A DNA stretch of 5,480 bases from NCBI GenBank assembly GCA_030607715.1, contig JAUWJM010000113.1:1-5480 (forward strand), in the 5' to 3' direction. The notes below the pieces were generated by a model. It did no database searches and was not told the DNA's origin. It worked only from the letters and a program-made list of their open reading frames with translations. Of this stretch, positions 1-5,480 are shown one piece after another (position 1 is the first letter of the stretch; every line of letters starts with the position of its first letter). This DNA is from Candidatus Aerophobota bacterium (GTDB lineage Bacteria; Aerophobota; Aerophobia; Aerophobales; B3-G15). A program made the position numbers and the translations under genes.

Positions 1-406
1 AATTACCGTCAACCATTACAATGCTTTCTGAACGACCAAAGAAAACTGAACGAAGATGAGCATCTGTATTAAGACTATATTTGCCTTCTTCACCAACAGT
101 TTTTTCAGCAAATTCAAGGTGTTTTGGACCTGGATGCATATATTGACCTTCTGTTCTGCAAGTAGGAACAATTTTTTCCATAATATTGCTTAAATCTTGC
201 TGGAGGTATTCAGAGCCCCATAAGTTAAGATCATGTGAGCATTCTTGTAACATAACACTACATGTTGTGTGTTGTGAATAAACAACACAAATTCCGTTTT
301 TGATGCCTGAACGAGCAACGATTTCTTTAACTTTTTTTGTTACATCATGATAAGTAGGGTTGAGACCTTTTGACTGAAGATCAATAGTTTCATGATATAC
401 CGCCAT
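1..406 (-). CDS. yjbQ: YjbQ/UPF0047 family protein, N-terminal 135 residues (3' end outside window)
   Basis: The gene starts at ATG 406-404 and reads without a stop to base 2, so the C-terminus lies beyond the left edge. The start is well supported: AGGAGG sits 8 bases upstream. Visible family motifs are SQHTTCSVMLQE (residues 44-55), MHPGPKH (90-96) and NTDAHLRSVFFGRSE (113-127), which carry the conserved His residues of the UPF0047 fold (H46, H91, H96, H117). Members are small cytosolic proteins of roughly 130-140 residues or somewhat longer. Escherichia coli YjbQ has been reported to have weak thiamine-phosphate synthase activity, but the physiological role is unsettled. The gene lies 20 bases downstream of the triosephosphate-isomerase-like gene and is almost certainly cotranscribed with it, which suggests a role in carbohydrate metabolism rather than thiamine synthesis; that link is inference. 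Family assignment is secure, function is not. Confidence 0.9.
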   Translation of the reverse strand, partial: MAVYHETIDLQSKGLNPTYHDVTKKVKEIVARSGIKNGICVVYSQHTTCSVMLQECSHDLNLWGSEYLQQDLSNIMEKIVPTCRTEGQYMHPGPKHLEFAEKTVGEEGKYSLNTDAHLRSVFFGRSESIVMVDGN

Positions 407-426
407 TTCTTTTTCCTCCTATAAAA

Positions 427-1128
427 TTATTTGTGTAATTCATCCCATGCTTTGCGCATGGCATATATCATTTCCCCAACCATCGCAGCTGGATCTACAG
501 CTTTGAAGATACCGCTACTTGAGCCTGTTGCAACAGCACCGGCCTTTATAACCTTATAAACATCTTTACCCGAGCTGATTCCCGCGCCTTGAAGCACATA
601 AATATCAGGGTTAATGGAGTTAACAACTTCTATTGTCTTTTTAACATAATCCGCGTCACTTGTTTTACCTGTACCAATAAGTTCGGGTTCCTCGGCAACA
701 ATGATATTTGGAGTGAGATGGGCTATTGCTGCCGCCTCTTCAATAGTGTCAGCACATACGATAGTAGCAAGACCAACTTCATCTGCCCGCTTGATTGTTT
801 TATTAAGTTCTGCAAGGTTGATACGTTTTTCAGCATGGTTAAGTATAACACCGACAGCGCCTGCTGCTTTAATGGCTTCAGGGAGAACTGAACCATAACC
901 CCTGCCGATAGGTAAGGAATCCATATGCTGAGCAAATATATAGAGATTTTCAGTCTCTTCTACTATTTTTGGTATATCTACATACTGGGGATCAAAAATA
1001 ATTGAAACATCATATTTCTTACTAATAATATCAGCAGCCTTAGCAAGAGCTAATACACTTTCACCATATAGATAAGCTTTCGTACCTATCTCAAAGAAAG
1101 GTGTTTTGATTTTGAATTCCTTATACAT
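427..1128 (-). CDS. tpiA: Triosephosphate-isomerase-like protein, short archaeal-type
   Basis: A 233-residue TIM-barrel protein of the short form typical of archaeal triosephosphate isomerases (about 225 residues) rather than the ~250-residue bacterial type. The expected reaction is interconversion of dihydroxyacetone phosphate and glyceraldehyde 3-phosphate, or of a related ketose/aldose phosphate. Visible residues are Lys17 in GTKAYLYG, the electrophile His98 in LNHAEKR, the catalytic base Glu146 in AEEPELIGTG, and the phosphate-binding glycines in QGAGISSG (180-187) and ATGSSSG (200-206). The Asn of the usual N-x-K motif is Gly15 here, so substrate or activity may differ from glycolytic TIM. 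The start ATG has GAGGG about 8 bases upstream. Its position between a hexuloisomerase-like SIS gene and yjbQ suggests a dedicated catabolic paralogue rather than the housekeeping enzyme. The fold is very secure; the exact substrate is open. Confidence 0.88.
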   Translation of the reverse strand: MYKEFKIKTPFFEIGTKAYLYGESVLALAKAADIISKKYDVSIIFDPQYVDIPKIVEETENLYIFAQHMDSLPIGRGYGSVLPEAIKAAGAVGVILNHAEKRINLAELNKTIKRADEVGLATIVCADTIEEAAAIAHLTPNIIVAEEPELIGTGKTSDADYVKKTIEVVNSINPDIYVLQGAGISSGKDVYKVIKAGAVATGSSSGIFKAVDPAAMVGEMIYAMRKAWDELHK

Positions 1129-1204
1129 ATTTATCCCTCATTTTTATCCGGTAAAACATACCGACTTTAATTCGAAAACGATAAACACAGTGTTACTACA
1201 ATCA

Positions 1205-1234
1205 AATATAAATTCTTATCTCCTTATCCTGCAA
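1205..1234 (-). promoter_or_regulatory. Candidate sigma-70 promoter for the TIM-like/yjbQ pair
   Basis: Read on the minus strand, TTGCAG (1234-1229) and TATATT (1210-1205) are separated by 18 bases. The -10 matches the consensus at five of six positions; the -35 matches at only three. Transcription would start near base 1198, leaving a leader of about 70 bases before the ATG at 1128. Within that leader, bases 1172-1187 contain an AAAACGATAA-like core that loosely resembles a LacI-family or cre operator, with several mismatches. The 169-base gap, unlike the tight spacing elsewhere, makes an internal promoter reasonable. This is pattern matching only. Confidence 0.3.
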
Positions 1235-1297
1235 CGATTTGTGTCTTCTAAGCAGTGGATTTTGGTGAAGTTGGACACAACATCAAATAACAATCTT

Positions 1298-1888
1298 TCA
1301 TTGTAAATTTGCATGCCTTTTATTAATAGATTCAGGAGTTTCTTTCAGCTCTTTGGCAAGCATTATTATTAATGTATAGGATAATACATATATATTAAAA
1401 CCAAATAAGGCTCCAAGAAGATTTTGATTTTTCTTATCCCCAATGGCGGGAAGTGCAGAAAATTCTATATCCTTTCCTAATTTTTCTATTATTAATATTT
1501 CATCCGAAAGATTTACAAGAGTAGAATTGGCATTAGAAGTTAAGCCTAAAACCTTTCCACTAAAATTTTTTGCTTTTTGAACTAGAGATATAATTGTTTT
1601 TGTTTCGCCAGACTGGGAAATGGCTATGAATAGATCGTCCTTATCGAAAGGAGGATTTATCTCGTCAAATACTGTATAAGCCTTAAGCCCCAGGTGATTT
1701 AGTTTCATAGAAAGGATTTTTCCGAACATTCCTGAATGACCTATACCAAAAACAAATATCTTTTTTGAGTTAACAATCAGGGATACGATACCTTTCAGAT
1801 TCTTTTCAGTAATTTTATTAAATGTAGTTTTTGCATTAAGGTAAAAATCATCAAGTAGTTTTTTATGAACTTCTTCCATTTTATTCAA
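1298..1888 (-). CDS. hxlB: SIS-domain phosphosugar isomerase, 6-phospho-3-hexuloisomerase-like
   Basis: A 196-residue single SIS-domain protein, close to the ~180-190 residues of 6-phospho-3-hexuloisomerase (PHI), which converts 3-hexulose 6-phosphate to fructose 6-phosphate in the ribulose monophosphate route. Visible motifs are FGIGHSG (47-53, usually GAGRSG), AISQSGETK (89-97), GLTSNANSTLVNLSD (115-129) and the C-terminal RHANL (191-195) that is typical of PHI. The family's GTLFE segment reads GALFG here (159-163), so the acidic residue proposed as catalytic is replaced by Gly163. No 3-hexulose-6-phosphate synthase gene is visible nearby. The longest reading starts at TTG 1888; ATG 1879, three codons later, is equally plausible, and neither has a clear Shine-Dalgarno. 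The SIS fold is certain. PHI activity is uncertain, and another sugar-phosphate isomerase or a binding role is possible. Confidence 0.8.
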   Translation of the reverse strand: MNKMEEVHKKLLDDFYLNAKTTFNKITEKNLKGIVSLIVNSKKIFVFGIGHSGMFGKILSMKLNHLGLKAYTVFDEINPPFDKDDLFIAISQSGETKTIISLVQKAKNFSGKVLGLTSNANSTLVNLSDEILIIEKLGKDIEFSALPAIGDKKNQNLLGALFGFNIYVLSYTLIIMLAKELKETPESINKRHANLQ

Positions 1889-2064
1889 CCCATGCTTTAA
1901 TCTTTATAATTTATCAGAATATTCCTTAATTAATTCCTGCTGAATAATTCACCAAAAAGGGTATAAACTATGAGCTATATCAAGTTAAAAAACCTGCAAA
2001 CTATGGTAAAATACCTTTAAAACTTCTACATAATAAAGGAGACTATCATAATATTTACAGTTTC

Positions 2065-2098
2065 AAAAAAACAATTAGAGTTATCTGATACTCTAATT
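2065..2098 (-). terminator. Rho-independent terminator downstream of the sugar operon
   Basis: On the minus strand an 8-base perfect stem, AATTAGAG (2098-2091) with CTCTAATT (2080-2073), encloses a 10-base loop and is followed, after one G, by seven T residues (2071-2065). It lies 65 bases beyond the stop of the ceramidase-like stub, where the right-hand operon should end. The stem is AT-rich and so weaker than a typical terminator. The T-run is on the minus-strand side only, so it would act in that direction. The rest of the 1889-2162 gap shows no gene in either strand. Confidence 0.6.
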
Positions 2099-2162
2099 AG
2101 TGATAATGTTACCTTGAAATAACGATTTAGTCAAATTAAACCCTAATAATGTTATTTACAAA

Positions 2163-2412
2163 TCAAAAGTGCACTATTTCCTCAGAATTCTTTTCTATAT
2201 TTCTACTGACATCATCAAGTAAATCTCTTTCTACTATTGAAACATCGCAGGAAACAATACAAATCTTAATCTTCCTTTCTATCACAATTGCCTGAGGCTC
2301 TGAGTTCTTCTTCCTGACCAGAAGCAAAGTGAGGAAGAATGCCTTCAATAATTACCATTGAATCATTAGCTGAAATTTCTGCTGTGATAGAAGCTACTCT
2401 TATATCTTGCAT
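2163..2412 (-). pseudogene. Neutral-ceramidase-like protein, N-terminal fragment, frameshifted and truncated
   Basis: The start ATG at 2412 lies 26 bases past the cupin stop, with a weak AAGG ahead. The first frame reads MQDIRVASITAEISANDSM, continues GILPHFASGQEEELRAS, then leaves the family and stops at 2266. The next frame carries AIVIERKIKICIVSCDVS and RDLLDDVSRNIEK, matching the next segment of the same domain (an expression-and-SCD motif typical of neutral/alkaline non-lysosomal ceramidase N-terminal domains, as I recall the family). The two halves join exactly if one of the paired C bases at 2291-2292 is removed, giving LRAS followed by AIVIE and 82 residues in total. The stop at 2163 comes just before the point where family members continue with a GIP segment and a His-rich metal site, so the zinc centre and nearly all of the ~400-700-residue protein are missing. 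It is probably inactive. Such proteins occur near sugar operons; their substrate there is unknown. Confidence 0.7.
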
Positions 2413-2438
2413 TTTAACCTTTTTATGCTTTTATGGAA

Positions 2439-2915
2439 TTATCCAAAGATAATTTTGTTAATCCTTTGATCGTCAAAGATACTATCCTCAACTAAATCTG
2501 GTTTAGAACTTTCCAGGATAAGACTATTTTCTTTACCCGTAAATAGATGTTTGGTTCCCTGGGATATAGATTTTTTGTCTCCCTGGTTCATAACTATTCT
2601 TTCACCTTCTACTTCCATCTCCACCCTTCCCTTAACGATAAAGAAAGTCTCATGTTTCATCTTGTGATAATGAAGAGGACAGATTTGTCCCTCAAAGATA
2701 AAGATAAATTTACCACAATAACCTTGCTCAATATTATTAATTATATCAAATTCGATCTCCCCAATTCGGTAGAAATCATTTAAACCAAAATGCAAAGGAG
2801 AAGGCCTAACATCAGGAAGCTTCAGTTCCCAGCTTCTAACAATTTCATGACATCTTTCTAATGCTTTTTCTCTTTCTTCTCCTTCCAACTCTAGCCTCTT
2901 TAAAATCTCATCCAT
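2439..2915 (-). CDS. Cupin-domain sugar isomerase, D-lyxose isomerase-like
   Basis: A 158-residue single-cupin protein resembling the short D-lyxose ketol-isomerases such as Bacillus YdaE (about 167 residues). These convert D-lyxose to D-xylulose, and several also convert D-mannose to D-fructose. The metal ligands are visible as His82 and His84 in CPLHYHKMKHETF, Glu89 in the same stretch, and His123 in GTKHLFTG. The closing SIFDDQRI (145-152) also matches the family. Residues 1-35 form a charged, likely helical extension. The ATG overlaps the last 8 bases of the upstream mutarotase-like gene, and AGGGAGGG lies inside that gene's end, so translation is probably coupled. With a mutarotase partner and an alpha-mannosidase remnant upstream, a role on mannose or lyxose is likely. 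Substrate is inferred, not shown. A plain sugar-binding cupin is the main alternative. Confidence 0.8.
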   Translation of the reverse strand: MDEILKRLELEGEEREKALERCHEIVRSWELKLPDVRPSPLHFGLNDFYRIGEIEFDIINNIEQGYCGKFIFIFEGQICPLHYHKMKHETFFIVKGRVEMEVEGERIVMNQGDKKSISQGTKHLFTGKENSLILESSKPDLVEDSIFDDQRINKIIFG

Positions 2916-3876
2916 AGTTAATCCCTCCCTTATTTATTGAAATTTCTGTTTCTACTTTTAATATTCCATTAGGCTTCAGTTCTGCATATTTCCCATATTT
3001 TACCGCATCGGATAGTTTAACCGGGTATCCAGTCCACGCTTCTATTCCGGCTAAATATAAACCTCGCCAACCTCCGTAAACAAGCCAGAGCCAGATAACC
3101 TTAAATATCTCTTTAGGGAAGATGAATCTTATTCCTAAATTCTCCTTCTTGTTAATAAGAGCTAAATAACCATCCTTTAGTTTGTAAGCATAATGAAGGT
3201 CGTGTGTATTTTTCTCTATAGGTGGAATCCTTCTCATATCTACCTTTCCCCCTTTTTTGCCAATAGCAAAGGGCCAGCGATATTTTATTCCTTTTTCTCC
3301 AAGCCAGTTATCGGGATAGGAATGCTCAATGAGAACCTCTTTTGCGGGAATGTCTATCTCCCAGTCCGGAGATATATTAAAGGTAGGATGAATTCCCCAG
3401 TTAAATTCTAACTTTGAAAAGGAGAGGTTAGTAATTCTGTGTTTCATAAATAAAGAAGGTCGGTCTTTTTTTAGACTCATCCAGCGTTCTACCAATAAGG
3501 GATAGATCACCGTGGCCCTCTTTAGATAAATCTCTACCTCTTGCGGTTTTTCTTTAATAATCTTATATTCCCAAGGTAAGGACCAGAGTTCGCCTAAATC
3601 TGGTAATTTTTCTCCTTTGTACCTACATGCCCAACCAGTTGGAAGACATTCATCAATCCCCCCGCACCACCAGTTATCTAATGCTACTCCAAAGACTGGG
3701 CTTCTTGGTTCAACGCGGGGATGATGGTAAAGGAAATTATATCCTTTTGGTTTATAGATTACATCCCAGATTTTCGCTCCATATTCAGGAAAAAGAGAAA
3801 TCTTTAAAAGGTCATTCTCTAATATGACGGTTTTAAAACCGTATTTTTCTTCAAAAGAGATTTTACACCCTCCCAT
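2908..3876 (-). CDS. Aldose 1-epimerase (galactose mutarotase)-like protein
   Basis: A 322-residue beta-sandwich protein of the galactose-mutarotase-like superfamily, with no signal peptide and so probably cytosolic. Features in order are GGIDECLPTGW (72-82), GELWSLPW (95-102), the motif WGIHPTFNI (160-168) with the likely catalytic acid His163, and GIEAWTGYP (277-285) with the likely catalytic base Glu279. The His that often precedes GE in these enzymes is Leu94 here, a departure that may alter activity. The expected role is interconversion of sugar anomers, or a related epimerase or binding function on a free hexose or pentose. The ATG overlaps the upstream ORF by 14 bases with GGAG about 9 bases ahead, and the gene overlaps the downstream cupin by 8 bases. 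It appears intact, with no break in frame. The superfamily is confident and the substrate unknown. Confidence 0.8.
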   Translation of the reverse strand: MGGCKISFEEKYGFKTVILENDLLKISLFPEYGAKIWDVIYKPKGYNFLYHHPRVEPRSPVFGVALDNWWCGGIDECLPTGWACRYKGEKLPDLGELWSLPWEYKIIKEKPQEVEIYLKRATVIYPLLVERWMSLKKDRPSLFMKHRITNLSFSKLEFNWGIHPTFNISPDWEIDIPAKEVLIEHSYPDNWLGEKGIKYRWPFAIGKKGGKVDMRRIPPIEKNTHDLHYAYKLKDGYLALINKKENLGIRFIFPKEIFKVIWLWLVYGGWRGLYLAGIEAWTGYPVKLSDAVKYGKYAELKPNGILKVETEISINKGGINYG

Positions 3877-5050
3877 GTTCCAACTCCAAATATAGACTTA
3901 TTATTTCAAACCCGTTTGAGTGAAAGGATATAGAATTATCTTTTACCTTTAATTCCTTTTCTCTTTCCTCAAGAAGGTTACAAACCCAACATCTCTCCAC
4001 AGGAAATCCAAAGGAGATCTTTACTTCTCTTTCCTTTCCTTTACTCTCATACCCACGCAGAATAACTCCCTTTCCTTCTTCGCTCTTCTTAAAAGCAGTA
4101 ATAATGAAATCCTCAGGATAAATCTTCAAGAAACTTCTTTGAGCTGGCAATTTTCCCTGGCTGCTGCCTTCTTTCAAATAAGGAATAAGAGGGCTGTTGA
4201 GTAAATAGCCCTGTTTTACCAAATTACTATCCTGCCACCTTCCTTGATAAGGAAATAGGGAATAGATGAAGGTATGCTTGCCACGTTCATTGGCTAAAGG
4301 AGCGGTATAAGATTTAGGGGGGCGAACCTGCTCAACACTCCAGAGAAGACTCAGATCTAGATAATTTTCTTCTACCCAATAACCAATATTGCCTGTATTG
4401 ATAAGACCTATTCCATAGTTTTTACCCTCACAGGCAACCCAATCATATGCAGGGAAATGCCCTTTTTCCCTTTCCACTATAGCAAATTGGGTGCTGTAGA
4501 AAACCTTAAAATTTTGCATCTGGAGAGGAAATCTTACCTTTGTTCTTGGCGGTTTATCCGGATCTAATCCTGCTTTCCTAAAGAGCTTTTTATTGTAGAA
4601 GAAAGCACGAGCATCTGTATCCCAAGGCATAGCATACAATTTCCCATTATAAGTTGCTTCTGCTACTGTAAAATCAAAAAATTCAGACTTTAATGCCTCA
4701 ATATCCACACCCGCTTCAACAAGAAAATCCTCTAAGGGTTCAATTGCTCCACAATACACTACCTGGGGAATTCGAAATCTATCGATGCAATAAACATCTG
4801 GCCCCGTCCCAGCTGCAACACCTGTTATAAACTTTGTTATCTCAGCTTCTGTTTCTGGTACAAGTACAGTTGTAACATTGATATGAGGATGCGTTTTATT
4901 AAATTTCGCAACACATTCCTCATACGATTTAAGATCTAATGGATTTCCCATAGCATGCCAAAAAACTACCTCTACCGGTTTGGTAACAGCCGAAATACTC
5001 AACAAACCTATCAATAAAAATACTAAAAATACTTCAATATACCGTTTCAT
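3863..5050 (-). CDS. Chimeric ORF: N-terminus of a sugar ABC solute-binding protein fused to C-terminus of a GH38 alpha-mannosidase
   Basis: This 395-residue ORF is continuous but joins two unrelated families. Residues 1-23 are a Sec signal peptide (KR, then a hydrophobic run to about 21; no lipobox Cys). Residues 24-170 match the N-terminal lobe of a family 1 extracellular solute-binding protein: VEVVFWHAM, AAGTGPDVYCID, GKLYAMPWDTDARAFFYNKKLF and GLDPDKPPRT. In that family the sequence normally goes on with WDEL. Here residue 171 begins KVRFPLQ, followed by FPAYDWVACEGKNYGIGLIN, LSLLWS, GKHTFIYSLFPYQG and ILRGYESKG, which is the C-terminal beta domain of a GH38 alpha-mannosidase. The whole GH38 catalytic domain, the second lobe of the binding protein and any permease genes are missing. 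The product is unlikely to bind sugar as a transporter component and cannot be a mannosidase. Its end overlaps the next gene by 14 bases. A deletion between operon genes explains it best; an assembly join is the alternative. Confidence 0.78.
   Translation of the reverse strand: MKRYIEVFLVFLLIGLLSISAVTKPVEVVFWHAMGNPLDLKSYEECVAKFNKTHPHINVTTVLVPETEAEITKFITGVAAGTGPDVYCIDRFRIPQVVYCGAIEPLEDFLVEAGVDIEALKSEFFDFTVAEATYNGKLYAMPWDTDARAFFYNKKLFRKAGLDPDKPPRTKVRFPLQMQNFKVFYSTQFAIVEREKGHFPAYDWVACEGKNYGIGLINTGNIGYWVEENYLDLSLLWSVEQVRPPKSYTAPLANERGKHTFIYSLFPYQGRWQDSNLVKQGYLLNSPLIPYLKEGSSQGKLPAQRSFLKIYPEDFIITAFKKSEEGKGVILRGYESKGKEREVKISFGFPVERCWVCNLLEEREKELKVKDNSISFHSNGFEIISLYLELEHGRV
4535..4546 (-). other. Fusion junction between solute-binding protein and GH38 segments
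   Basis: The family switch falls between codons 170 (Thr, ending at 4541) and 171 (Lys, starting at 4540). Up to PPRT the reading matches solute-binding proteins; from KVRFPL onward it matches alpha-mannosidase. The frame is kept across the join. I see no insertion sequence, direct repeat or stop at the join, so it looks like a simple deletion endpoint or an assembly join. The true breakpoint could be a few bases either side if the two ancestors shared bases there. Confidence 0.6.
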
Positions 5051-5127
5051 TGTATTTTTTCTCTTTTAAAAATTTTTCCTATATCATCTGATATTTTTGT
5101 CCTTTTTTCCCCTCTTCTCACCTCCTC

Positions 5128-5480
5128 TTAAACGTGCACTTTCCTAATGCTCTTTTTCTCCAGCCATTTTGTAGTAGCATAGATAGCAGCACCAATTGCT
5201 ACTGCATCTTCTAAGATCTCTGAAAGTCTTACATCCACTACTTGGTCACCGAATAAGTATTGTGAAACTAGACCCTTTATCGGTTGGATCAATGCATCCC
5301 CGAGCACAGTTGCCATCTTGCCACCAATAAATACTGCCTCAGGCCCAATGATATGTATAACATTTATCACGGCAACCAATCCAGGTAGCAATATCTTTTA
5401 CAATAGAACTAAGTACCTCATTATTGGCTTAAAGAAATTCTGGTATATCATCAATATTCTCGATATCCAATCCCTGAGAT
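5128..5480 (-). pseudogene. ROK-family sugar kinase, C-terminal part, disrupted (5' end outside window)
   Basis: ROK proteins are cytosolic sugar kinases (glucokinase, fructokinase and relatives) or repressors. The last frame reads GLVAVINVIHIIGPEAVFIGG, then LGDALIQPIKGLVSQYLFG and EDAVAIGAAIYA, the standard end of a ROK protein, stopping at 5128. The preceding portion is in another frame: SQGLDIENIDDIPEFL, a TAA stop at 5431-5429, then ANNEVLSSIVKDIATWIG, which is the helix normally just before this end. Two lesions are therefore present: one in-frame stop and one frameshift at about 5376-5383. The only start in the last frame is a TTG at 5391 inside the family domain, so a separate small gene is unlikely. 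The N-terminal ATP- and sugar-binding parts lie outside the window. It may have phosphorylated the sugar made by the isomerase downstream. Confidence 0.75.

Noticed and set aside
589..891. Plus-strand 100-codon ORF opposite the TIM-like gene
   Set aside because: It lies fully antisense to a gene with clear family motifs, has Cys/Phe-rich composition typical of a shadow frame, and matches nothing I recognise. The same applies to plus-strand ORFs at 2547-2783, 3193-3411 and 3627-3827.
1149..1163. Small inverted repeat CGGTA-AAACA-TACCG upstream of the TIM-like gene
   Set aside because: The stem is only five bases, with no T-run and no known operator match. Short repeats of this size are expected by chance in AT-rich leaders.
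1239..1280. Inverted repeat TTGTGTC ... GACACAA with a 28-base spacer in the 1129-1297 gap
   Set aside because: Seven bases with a long loop and no T-run is too weak for a terminator or riboswitch call, and no conserved riboswitch core is visible.
2163..2348. A 61-codon minus-strand ORF as a separate small gene
   Set aside because: Its start lies inside the ceramidase-like reading and its first ~18 codons are the out-of-frame translation of that gene. It is the second half of a frameshifted remnant.
2266..2412. Nitrilase-like reading of the opening MQDIRVA
   Set aside because: Only the first seven residues resemble nitrilase-type starts. The following TAEIS, GILPHFASGQE and SCDVS pattern fits the ceramidase-like family instead.
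1..5480. CRISPR array, tRNA, rRNA, insertion sequence or phage genes
   Set aside because: I saw no spaced direct repeats, no cloverleaf with a CCA-type end, no rRNA-like conserved blocks and no transposase or integrase motif on either strand.

Overview
The window is AT-rich bacterial DNA with all recognisable genes on the minus strand, so transcription runs from high to low coordinates. Gene content (solute-binding protein of a sugar ABC transporter, ROK kinase, mutarotase, lyxose-type isomerase, family 38 alpha-mannosidase piece) suggests a low-GC, probably anaerobic, sugar-fermenting bacterium. I cannot place it in a phylum from this sequence.

Right two-thirds (about 5480 down to 2065): a carbohydrate-utilisation operon that is partly wrecked. 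In transcription order it holds: the C-terminal part of a ROK-family sugar kinase, broken by an in-frame stop and a frameshift; an ORF that joins the first ~170 residues of an extracellular sugar-binding protein, in frame, to the last ~225 residues of a GH38 alpha-mannosidase; an intact aldose-epimerase-like protein; an intact cupin resembling D-lyxose isomerase; and an N-terminal stub of a neutral-ceramidase-like protein carrying a single-base frameshift. A hairpin plus T-run that fits a rho-independent terminator follows. The intact and chimeric genes overlap by 14 and 8 bases, as in a tightly coupled operon. The original pathway was plausibly mannoside import or cleavage, anomer interconversion, isomerisation of the free aldose to a ketose, and phosphorylation by the ROK kinase. 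The transporter and mannosidase steps cannot work from what is left here.

Left third (about 1888 down to 1): an apparently intact sugar-phosphate module. It holds a SIS-domain protein of the 6-phospho-3-hexuloisomerase type, a short archaeal-type triosephosphate-isomerase-like protein, and, 20 bases further on with a strong Shine-Dalgarno, a YjbQ/UPF0047 protein that runs off the left edge. The 169-base gap before the isomerase gene has a candidate promoter. The 274-base gap between the two blocks (1889-2162) holds the terminator and no gene I can recognise.

The main point of interest is the contrast between the three damaged genes and the well-preserved genes between and beyond them. This is either real operon decay through deletion or an assembly artefact, and the GH38 fusion is the place to test it. 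I see no wholly new system.
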